Source: Verrucomicrobiota bacterium (lineage in GTDB: Bacteria > Verrucomicrobiota > Verrucomicrobiia > Verrucomicrobiales > Verrucomicrobiaceae). Taken from it: DNA of 5,171 nt. The stretch's first letter is position 1. Every line of letters starts with the position of its first letter. The position numbers and the translations under genes were made by a program. The stretch is taken from positions 1 to 5,171 of the forward strand of contig JAEYUU010000617.1 of assembly GCA_023429545.1 (NCBI GenBank). The letters run 5' to 3'. Below are positions 1 through 5,171 of the stretch, piece after piece. Under the pieces are notes generated by a model. That model was not told the DNA's origin, did no database searches, and worked only from the letters and a program-made list of their open reading frames with translations.

Positions 1-507
1 GATCACAGGGGCTTGGAGGGCTGCAATGCATGAAAGAATCAGGTTCAGCAGGATGAACGGATAGGGATCGAAAGGCCGGCTCACCAGCACGACGACGTTC
101 ACCACAATCCACAGCAGCAGGAATCCACCAAAGATGAGGATGAACCTCCAGCTCCCGCCGAAGGTGGCGATGAGGTCCGCCATGCGTTGACCAAAGGTCA
201 GCAAGGCAGAGTCGGGTTCCGCCGGACGTTCACTCAGCAGTTCATGCTGATGAAGGCTCTTGAGCACGCTCTCGTCCAGATGGGTGAGCTCGCCCAATTG
301 GCTCTCCAGCAGGGCGCGTACGTGCTCCATGCGCGCATCATTCAGTGCCGCGATGCTGATGAGTGAGGAAGTGGTGAGGCCCGGATGGCGGTTCTGCAGT
401 TCCTGGGCCACCTCCGGCCGCACAGCGCCCAGCGGCACGAGTTGGAACGCGGGCACCGTCTTTCCGGTCACGGCGCAGACGGCAGTCTTTTGGCTGTGCG
501 CATTCAT
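1..507 (-). CDS. DUF1003-type inner-membrane protein, N-terminal part (cut by window edge)
   Basis: Reading the minus strand from the ATG at 507 gives 169 codons with no stop before the window edge. The N-terminal 110 residues are soluble. They begin with a CAVTGK segment around residues 11-16, followed by a charged helical stretch with a regular pattern of Leu and acidic residues (about 60-95). Two hydrophobic segments follow, at about 121-143 and 149-169. They are joined by the loop SRPFDPYPFILLN, and the second contains LSCIAALQAP. This loop and the following helix are what I recognise as the signature of DUF1003 proteins, small two-helix membrane proteins whose biochemical role is not established. 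The missing C-terminus would be a cytoplasmic tail of a few dozen residues. An in-frame TGA at about 550-552 limits the start; GTG and TTG codons at 534 and 531 are alternatives. No good Shine-Dalgarno sequence precedes the ATG. The gene lies 50 bp downstream of the lyase gene on the same strand. Confidence 0.85.
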   Translation of the reverse strand, partial: MNAHSQKTAVCAVTGKTVPAFQLVPLGAVRPEVAQELQNRHPGLTTSSLISIAALNDARMEHVRALLESQLGELTHLDESVLKSLHQHELLSERPAEPDSALLTFGQRMADLIATFGGSWRFILIFGGFLLLWIVVNVVVLVSRPFDPYPFILLNLILSCIAALQAPVI

Positions 508-557
508 GGGGCACTGTGCGCGGCGGTACAACACCTCGCAAGAAACGATTCAAAACC

Positions 558-1838
558 TCAAGAACGCGGCTTCGGCGCGCCCTCGGGTCCGTAGGTCACT
601 TCAGCGGCGAGCTTCTCCAGCCAGGCGGCACGCTTCTTCTCCGGCACATCGAGGACACGCGTGACCGGCTCCACTTTGGGATAGCCACCCACCTCCTCCT
701 GGCTGTCGATGACACGAGCGGTGCCGCTGAAGGCCTCCTGTAAAATACGTAGATCGATCGCATCACGTTCCGCGGGCCGTGCACCAGCGAAGCGCATCAC
801 CTGCCAGATGGCCTTCGTGGTGCCCACGGCCTTCAAACCCTCAGGCCAGACCGGCGGCTGCTCCAGTGTGGGGAAGGGGGTGCGTAGCAAATCCAACGGC
901 TGCCCAAACCAGTCATACCCCTCGTTGTCCTTGAAGTAGCCGTCCGCGGTGCCCTCAAAAATGGCTCGCGCACTGCGCTTGGATTTTTCTCCAAAGAAAA
1001 TCACATTGCCGACCACCGAGATGCGGGCCTTGGGGAGGTTTGCCGTTTCCGCGGTTGGCACGGAGGCGTGGATGGCTCGCTGGCCGGGATTCGCCATGAC
1101 GTTGTTTACGACTACTCCCGAGGTGTCGAGCTTGAAGACGGGATTGCGCTCCACATTGCTGGAATAGAGATTGCCCACGATGGCGACGTTCTTGGTGCCG
1201 TCGAGCACCAGGGTGCCCTTGGAGTGCGGACCCTTTTCATGGGTGGCATCATTTAGTCCTTCCGCGATGATGCAGTGCCGTATGAAGATGCGTTGCGCGG
1301 GCTCACCGGTGGGAGATTTGTAGGTGCTTGCGGAAATGTTCTCATCCAATGCCCAGGTGACAGAGCAGTGATCAATCCATACATCGCTGGGTCCGCCGCT
1401 CGTGGTGATGCCATCTGGTTGCCACCCGCTCTTCTTGGGTTGGCCAGCGTCACCTGGACGCACGTGAAGGTGCTGTACCACCACTTGATCTGCCTCGATG
1501 CTCAGGCCTCCGCGAATCAGGGTGATGCCGGGCGGGGGTGCGGTCTGGCCCGCGATATACACCTGAGGCTCGTGGATCTCGATGCCCTTCATCTCGAGAT
1601 CGATCACGCCTGCAACATCGAACACAAGGATCTTCGGTCCGGGAATCTTGAGTGAATCGCGCAGAGTGCCCTTCCCATTTGAGGCAAGCGAGGTCACATG
1701 CACCACCTCGGCCTCATCGAGATGGAAGCCCACGTCGGGCACGAGAGTGGATTGCCATTTCCAGGGTGTGCTTTGCGCGCAAAGCGGAAGCGAGACGTGC
1801 AACACGCACAAAAGGAGGAGCGGAAGTGACAATTTCAT
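558..1838 (-). CDS. Secreted pectate-lyase-like (PL1-type) right-handed beta-helix protein
   Basis: A complete 426-residue protein. Residues 1-21 form a signal peptide: a Lys near the N-terminus, a Leu-rich core, and a likely cut after LCA. Cys20 does not sit in a good lipobox, so signal peptidase I is more likely. The rest is a single beta-helix domain with repeated short V/I-rich strands. Residues 60-61 (LRDSL) and the VFDVAGVIDL stretch resemble the first coils of PL1 pectate lyases. The VWIDHCSVTWALDENIS segment (153-169) is the family's conserved core. By eye, Asp165 matches a calcium ligand, Lys207 (HSKGTL) the catalytic-site lysine, and Arg231 in RNPVFK (231-236) the arginine that abstracts the proton in PelC-type enzymes. 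The C-terminal motif RDAIDLRIL...GTARVIDSQEEVGGYP (358-387) is usual in secreted PVC-group and Bacteroidetes lyases. The expected reaction is beta-elimination of a uronate polymer such as pectate, but the substrate cannot be read from sequence. No carbohydrate-binding module or sorting tail is present. Confidence 0.85.
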   Translation of the reverse strand: MKLSLPLLLLCVLHVSLPLCAQSTPWKWQSTLVPDVGFHLDEAEVVHVTSLASNGKGTLRDSLKIPGPKILVFDVAGVIDLEMKGIEIHEPQVYIAGQTAPPPGITLIRGGLSIEADQVVVQHLHVRPGDAGQPKKSGWQPDGITTSGGPSDVWIDHCSVTWALDENISASTYKSPTGEPAQRIFIRHCIIAEGLNDATHEKGPHSKGTLVLDGTKNVAIVGNLYSSNVERNPVFKLDTSGVVVNNVMANPGQRAIHASVPTAETANLPKARISVVGNVIFFGEKSKRSARAIFEGTADGYFKDNEGYDWFGQPLDLLRTPFPTLEQPPVWPEGLKAVGTTKAIWQVMRFAGARPAERDAIDLRILQEAFSGTARVIDSQEEVGGYPKVEPVTRVLDVPEKKRAAWLEKLAAEVTYGPEGAPKPRS

Positions 1839-1873
1839 AAGCCAAGGGCAAAACGTGCCGGGCAGTCAGTCAT

Positions 1874-1902
1874 ATCATCAATTCCCCGGCAAAGGTTGTC
1901 CA
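1874..1902 (-). promoter_or_regulatory. Candidate sigma70-like promoter for the lyase gene
   Basis: On the minus strand, TGGACA (1897-1902) and GATGAT (1874-1879) are separated by 17 bases. They match the -35 and -10 consensus at 5/6 and 4/6 positions. Transcription would start near 1867, leaving a leader of about 30 nt before the ATG at 1838. It is a weak pattern match in an 85-bp divergent gap, where some promoter is expected. Confidence 0.25.
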
Positions 1903-1914
1903 CGCTGGTACGTT

Positions 1915-1918
1915 GGAG
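1915..1918 (+). promoter_or_regulatory. Ribosome binding site of the isomerase gene
   Basis: GGAG lies 5 nt before the ATG at 1924. This decides the start: the reading frame stays open far upstream, to about 1582 inside the antisense lyase gene. Only the 1924 ATG has both a Shine-Dalgarno sequence and a twin-arginine signal directly behind it. Confidence 0.6.
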
Positions 1919-1923
1919 TCCGC

Positions 1924-2763
1924 ATGACTCGCCGCTCCCTTCTTGCCACCGCTGCCTCAGCCGCCGCCGCCATGGCTGTGCCAGTTCACGGGCAAACCTC
2001 GCCCCTCAAAGGCAAAATCCGCAAGTCCTTGAAGTGGGGCATGGTGAAGGACCAGTCTCTTCCGCTGCCGGAAGCTTTTCGCAAGCTGAAGGCCTGTGGG
2101 TATGAGGGGGTGGAACCGAGCTTTAAACACGTGAAGGATGCCGATGCCTGGCTCGCCGCGAGCAAAGAAACCGGACTGGTGATCGACTGCGTGGTGGGCG
2201 CGGGCGCACAGGACCTGAATGCTGTCATCGATCTCGCGAAGAAACTGGGCGGCGACAGTATTCTGGTGACCACCGGGTATGATCAGAAGAAGACGTGGTG
2301 GGAGAACTGGAAGGAATCCCAGGCGAGGATCAAGGCGGCGGGCCCGCATGGCGAGAAGCAGGGCATCAAGGTTCTCATCGAGAATGTGTGGGCCAGCTTC
2401 CTCATCAGCCCCCTGGATATGGCACGCTACGTTGATGAAATCGCGCACCCCTATGTGGGAGTGCACTATGACGTGGGTAATGTGATGCGCTGGGGGGTGG
2501 CGGAACACTGGATCCAGGTGATTGGCAAACGCATCGGCAAACTCGATATCAAGGAATATGATCTCACCGTGGCCATGAAGGAGGGCATGAGCGCGGGCTT
2601 CAGAAATCCGATTGGCGAAGGCAGCGTCAATTGGCCTGCTGTTTGTTTGGAACTGGCAAAGATCGATTTTACAGGCTGGGCCGCGGCCGAAGTAGCCGGA
2701 GGAGATTGGGATTATCTGGCAGATGTGGCGCGCCGCATGGACAAGGTGCTCGGGCTTGCCTGA
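1924..2763 (+). CDS. Tat-exported sugar phosphate isomerase/epimerase-like TIM-barrel protein
   Basis: A complete 279-residue protein of the xylose-isomerase-like TIM-barrel superfamily (AP endonuclease 2 fold). These enzymes interconvert keto/aldo sugars or epimerise them with a divalent metal. The N-terminus MTRRSLLATAASAAAAMAV is a twin-arginine signal with a likely cut near VHGQ (about 21-24), so the folded enzyme should act outside the cytoplasm. Barrel landmarks are KACGYEGVEP (56-65), IENVW with Glu153, HYDVGN with Asp183, KLDIKEYD (206-213), the phosphate-loop-like GEGSVNW (231-237) and AAAEVAGGDWDYL with Glu256. Glu153, Asp183 and Glu256 align with the three acidic metal ligands of tagatose 3-epimerase-type enzymes. 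The fourth ligand, normally His in a HxKD motif, is Asp208 here. The length fits a single-domain family member. The gene is divergent from the lyase gene and 58 bp upstream of the protease gene. The exact substrate cannot be told from sequence. Confidence 0.85.
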   Translation: MTRRSLLATAASAAAAMAVPVHGQTSPLKGKIRKSLKWGMVKDQSLPLPEAFRKLKACGYEGVEPSFKHVKDADAWLAASKETGLVIDCVVGAGAQDLNAVIDLAKKLGGDSILVTTGYDQKKTWWENWKESQARIKAAGPHGEKQGIKVLIENVWASFLISPLDMARYVDEIAHPYVGVHYDVGNVMRWGVAEHWIQVIGKRIGKLDIKEYDLTVAMKEGMSAGFRNPIGEGSVNWPAVCLELAKIDFTGWAAAEVAGGDWDYLADVARRMDKVLGLA

Positions 2764-2791
2764 GCATCGCGTGCAAAAATAGGTGGTGCAT

Positions 2792-2820
2792 GCGGGCGGC
2801 TCCGCTAACATCCGGCCCGT
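2792..2820 (+). other. Possible hairpin just upstream of the protease start
   Basis: Bases 2793-2799 (CGGGCGG) can pair with 2812-2819 (CCGGCCCG) with one bulged G at 2814 and a 12-nt loop. The structure ends two bases before the ATG at 2822, where a ribosome binding site would normally lie, and no Shine-Dalgarno sequence is visible there. No U-tract follows, so it is not a terminator. In GC-rich DNA such pairing can occur by chance. Confidence 0.25.
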
Positions 2821-2821
2821 C

Positions 2822-3811
2822 ATGCGTCGGATATTCCTTTGCTTTGCATTCGTGGCGCTTGGCACAGCGCCCGGGACGGCTGTCACTCCGGCCAGTGTGC
2901 GCCTAAAGAATGGTGCAGAAATCAAAGGAGAGCTGCTCAAGGAGCGGGCGGACTCGCTGGTGCTGGATCTGGGCTTCACCATCCTTACCGTCCCGCGCAC
3001 TGAGATCGCGGAAGTGAAGCGTGATGAGCAGGCTCAAGACGCGAAACCCGCGAATGCGGATCGCCAGCTCGCGGAGGACATCTTTTATGTGGAGGCCGAT
3101 CGCAGCGCCATGGCGGTGGAGGAGAATGTGAAGCGTGTCTCCGAGGGAGTCGTGCAGATCCAGACAGCCACCGGGCTGGGCTCAGGCTTCATCATCAACT
3201 CGTTCGGCCATGTGGTGACGAACCAGCACGTCATTGCCGGTGAGCAGGAGATTCGTATCCTGGTGTACCGGCAGAAGGCGAGTGGGATTGAGAAGGAAAC
3301 CTTTTCCAAGGTGAAAATTGTCGCCATGAATGGCTTCTTGGATCTCGCGCTGCTGCAGATCGACGATGAATCGGTCAAGGACCTGCCCCATGTGGTGCTG
3401 GGCGAGTCAGACATGATTGCACAGGGCGAGCATGTCTTCGCCATCGGCAGTCCCTTGGGATTGGAGCGTACGGTCTCGCAGGGCATCGTGAGCGTGCGTG
3501 CCCGGGAGAATGGAGGGCGCTGGTACATCCAGACCACAACGCAGATCAATCCGGGCAACTCCGGAGGCCCTCTCTTCAACGCGAAGGGCGAGGTCGTGGG
3601 CGTGACCAACATGAAGCTGGCCGGCGCCGGGGTGGAGGGTGTGGGTTTTGCCATTCCCGCAAGTCTCCTGAAACTCTTCCTGAAGAACCGCGAGGCCTTT
3701 GCTTTTGACGCACGGAATCCCAATCATGGATTTCGCTACCTGCCGCCTGTCTCTTCCGAGAATCCCAAGCCGGAAGCACCGAACAAAAACTCCCCCAAGC
3801 TCAAACCATGA
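2822..3811 (+). CDS. Secreted HtrA/DegP-like trypsin-type serine protease without PDZ domain
   Basis: A 329-residue protein starting at the ATG at 2822, which places a signal peptide first (residues 1-20, cut near GTA). In-frame GTG codons at 2783 and 2786 would add a hydrophilic extension of up to 13 residues and spoil the signal, so they are less likely. Residues 24-66 (VRLKNGAEIKGELL...LTVPRTEIAEV) look like a small Sm/SH3-like beta-barrel. A linker follows (67-98), then a chymotrypsin-fold domain (about 100-288). The full triad is present: His136 in TNQHVI, Asp174 in FLDLALL and Ser247 in NPGNSGGPL. IGSPLGLERTVSQGIVS (208-224) is a typical S1C segment. The chain ends with a Pro/Lys/Asn-rich tail (about 308-329) where DegP-type enzymes carry PDZ domains. 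It probably cleaves misfolded or specific envelope proteins. Its stop overlaps the next gene by four bases. Confidence 0.9.
   Translation: MRRIFLCFAFVALGTAPGTAVTPASVRLKNGAEIKGELLKERADSLVLDLGFTILTVPRTEIAEVKRDEQAQDAKPANADRQLAEDIFYVEADRSAMAVEENVKRVSEGVVQIQTATGLGSGFIINSFGHVVTNQHVIAGEQEIRILVYRQKASGIEKETFSKVKIVAMNGFLDLALLQIDDESVKDLPHVVLGESDMIAQGEHVFAIGSPLGLERTVSQGIVSVRARENGGRWYIQTTTQINPGNSGGPLFNAKGEVVGVTNMKLAGAGVEGVGFAIPASLLKLFLKNREAFAFDARNPNHGFRYLPPVSSENPKPEAPNKNSPKLKP
3808..3811 (+). promoter_or_regulatory. ATGA stop-start overlap (translational coupling)
   Basis: The ATG of the downstream secreted protein and the TGA of the protease share bases within ATGA. No good Shine-Dalgarno sequence precedes the second start, which suggests reinitiation by ribosomes finishing the protease and hence linked expression of the two proteins. 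Confidence 0.7.
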
Positions 3812-5171
3812 AACTGGCACGTTTTGCTTTTCTGCGTCACCCCGCCCGGCTGCTGTTCGCTGCCGGATTCCTTGCAGTGCATACCGTTGCGCAGGCTGCG
3901 GACAAGATCGGGGAATGGGTGAAGCTCATGCCCGAGAACGCGATGATCATCGTGGGCATCAAGGACACCCCGGAACTGGTAAAAGATTGGGATACGAGCG
4001 GCATGGGCCGCTTCATGGAGGATGAAGCGGTGAAGCGCTGGATGGCGCCTATGTACAAGGATGGCCAGTCTGCGTGGGACAAGTTTTTCGGTGAGATGAC
4101 GGGAACGACCCTGCGTGAGGCCCTGGGCTTGTATCCGGGCGCCTCGCTGGGAGCGATCATCGTGGACGACATCGAGGATTTCGAAGCTGACGAGCCGCGC
4201 CATGTGGGACTCAGCGAAATTGCAGGAAATGAAGCTGCCGTCACCGAGGCGAAGGCCAAGCAGCTCGAAGCCTACAAGAAGAACGAGTATCCCGACGCAG
4301 TGCTCAAGACCAAGGAGATCGACGGCGTGACGGTGAGCTACATCTCCGACGGCGATGAAGAAGATGCGTGGTGGGTGGAATCCTGGGCCGTGGTTGACGG
4401 CCTTCTGGTCGAGACCGTGGATGAGGAACTCATGACGGAGATGATCTCCCGCGTGAAGGGCGCGCAAGGGGACGGTCATCCCGCCGCGGCACATTTTGCC
4501 CGGCTGGCAGAAATTCGTGGCGGCACAGCGGACGTGACCATCTATGGCGACCTTGACAGTCTCTTCGCCATGATGGAGGAGAAGTTCGAAGAAGATGCAG
4601 GGAACAAGCCTTCCCCCATCACGCCGAAGCAGGTCTTCGGTGCCCTCTCTTTGGAGGAACTCCATGGCGTGGCAGCGTGCATCGAACTCAACGATGGGCA
4701 CGCTCGCGGTGACCTGGTGATTCTGCATGAGGAGAAGCCACAGGGCATTTTCCCTGCACTGGTCCGCGGCACGAGCACCGAAGTGCCGCAGCCCCCATTC
4801 GTGCCTGCGGAGGTGGACTCCAGCAGCGTGACCCGCGCGAGCCCGGGTGCGATTTATGACAATGTCTTCAAAACGGTGAACAAGCTCGGACCCATCGCGG
4901 CGATTCTTACCGGGCAGCTTGAGGGGCTGGAAAAACAGGCAGGCATCAGCATCCGCCAGGACCTGCTCGGCAGCATGGATGACGAGTATCTGGAAATGAC
5001 CAAGATGGTCCCGGGGCAGGCCAACCCACAGCTTGCGCAGAACCAGGTCACCGCTTTCAAGTTGAAGAACCGTGACCGGTTCCAGTCGTCCTTTGATGCG
5101 CTGTGGAAGCTGATCGGAAACGGGTTCGGCGTATTCGAGGAGAGCGAGTACGAAGGGCACAAGATTTTCAC
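3808..5171 (+). CDS. Large secreted acidic protein of unknown function, partial at right edge
   Basis: The frame from the ATG at 3808 stays open for 454 codons to the window end. Residues 1-30 are a signal peptide: basic N-terminus, hydrophobic core LLFAAGFLAV, and an AQA cut site before Ala31-Asp32. The mature part begins KIGEWVKLMPENAMIIVGIKD and is rich in Asp/Glu, with no transmembrane segments. A segment around 185-214 (AWWVESWAVVDGLLVETVDEEL...) has the form of a repeated beta-strand/helix unit ending in 'self-evaluation' loops, reminiscent of DUF3352-like secreted proteins of cyanobacteria and PVC bacteria; this is a loose resemblance, not an assignment. I see no catalytic motif, metal-binding cluster or repeats. 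Coupling to the protease upstream suggests it is a partner, substrate or regulator of that enzyme. Codon use looks like the neighbouring genes. The C-terminus is not in the window. Confidence 0.8.
   Translation, partial: MKLARFAFLRHPARLLFAAGFLAVHTVAQAADKIGEWVKLMPENAMIIVGIKDTPELVKDWDTSGMGRFMEDEAVKRWMAPMYKDGQSAWDKFFGEMTGTTLREALGLYPGASLGAIIVDDIEDFEADEPRHVGLSEIAGNEAAVTEAKAKQLEAYKKNEYPDAVLKTKEIDGVTVSYISDGDEEDAWWVESWAVVDGLLVETVDEELMTEMISRVKGAQGDGHPAAAHFARLAEIRGGTADVTIYGDLDSLFAMMEEKFEEDAGNKPSPITPKQVFGALSLEELHGVAACIELNDGHARGDLVILHEEKPQGIFPALVRGTSTEVPQPPFVPAEVDSSSVTRASPGAIYDNVFKTVNKLGPIAAILTGQLEGLEKQAGISIRQDLLGSMDDEYLEMTKMVPGQANPQLAQNQVTAFKLKNRDRFQSSFDALWKLIGNGFGVFEESEYEGHKIF

Larger units (their letters stand above)
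1839..1923. other. Divergent intergenic region between lyase and isomerase genes
   Basis: These 85 bp separate two divergently transcribed genes and must hold both promoters unless transcription comes from further away. On the plus strand TATCAT (1873-1878) is a 5/6 match to a -10 box, but no convincing -35 lies 16-18 bases upstream. It overlaps the -10 candidate of the opposite strand, so the two promoters could compete. I see no clear inverted-repeat operator. Confidence 0.4.

Noticed and set aside
338..553. A 71-codon minus-strand frame starting MNRFLRG
   Set aside because: It lies in another frame of the same strand as the DUF1003 gene, whose product matches a known family over its full visible length.
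508..557. Possible promoter between the lyase and DUF1003 genes (TTGAAT, 17 bases, TGTACC on the minus strand)
   Set aside because: The -10 half matches at only three positions, so I cannot separate it from chance; read-through from the lyase gene is equally possible.
1582..1923. N-terminal extension of the isomerase frame upstream of 1924
   Set aside because: It runs through the antisense lyase gene. The 1924 ATG has a Shine-Dalgarno sequence and a Tat signal directly after it.
2764..2821. Rho-independent terminator after the isomerase gene
   Set aside because: The only stem found is followed directly by the protease start codon and not by a T-run.
1957..3000. A 347-codon open frame on the minus strand, antisense to the isomerase and protease start
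   Set aside because: It crosses two well-supported genes and the gap between them, and its product has the composition of an antisense shadow with no domain.
3736..5160. A 474-codon open frame on the minus strand, antisense to the large secreted protein
   Set aside because: The plus-strand frame has a signal peptide, coupled start and normal composition. The antisense product is unusually rich in His and Arg, without a recognisable domain, as expected for a shadow of a GC-rich gene.

Overview
The window looks like chromosomal DNA from a Verrucomicrobiota bacterium. I infer this from the moderately high GC, the dense coding, the mix of secreted proteins, and the gene types: a PL1-like pectate lyase, a Tat-exported TIM-barrel sugar isomerase/epimerase and an HtrA-type protease with an N-terminal small beta-barrel. 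Planctomycetota is the main alternative. No rRNA, tRNA, mobile element, CRISPR array or tandem repeat was seen.

Layout, left to right. (1) 1-507, minus strand: the N-terminal 169 residues of a DUF1003-type membrane protein, cut by the left window edge. (2) 558-1838, minus strand: a complete secreted pectate-lyase-like beta-helix protein. It lies 50 bp upstream of (1) on the same strand, so the two may be co-transcribed. (3) 1839-1923: a compact divergent intergenic region with weak promoter-like sequences. (4) 1924-2763, plus strand: a complete Tat-signal sugar phosphate isomerase/epimerase-like protein. (5) 2822-3811, plus strand: a secreted trypsin-like serine protease with a full catalytic triad and no PDZ domain. 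(6) 3808-5171, plus strand: a large secreted acidic protein of unknown function. Its start overlaps the protease stop by ATGA, and it is open at the right edge.

How the genes may work together. The lyase and the isomerase are divergently arranged and both exported, which fits a small sugar or polyanionic glycan function, although no substrate can be read from the sequence. The protease and the unknown secreted protein are translationally coupled and so probably work together in the envelope, with the second as partner, substrate or regulator of the first. The 58 bp between (4) and (5) shows no terminator, so all three plus-strand genes could share a transcript. I found no clearly new multi-gene system; the protease plus unknown-protein pair is the most worthwhile lead.
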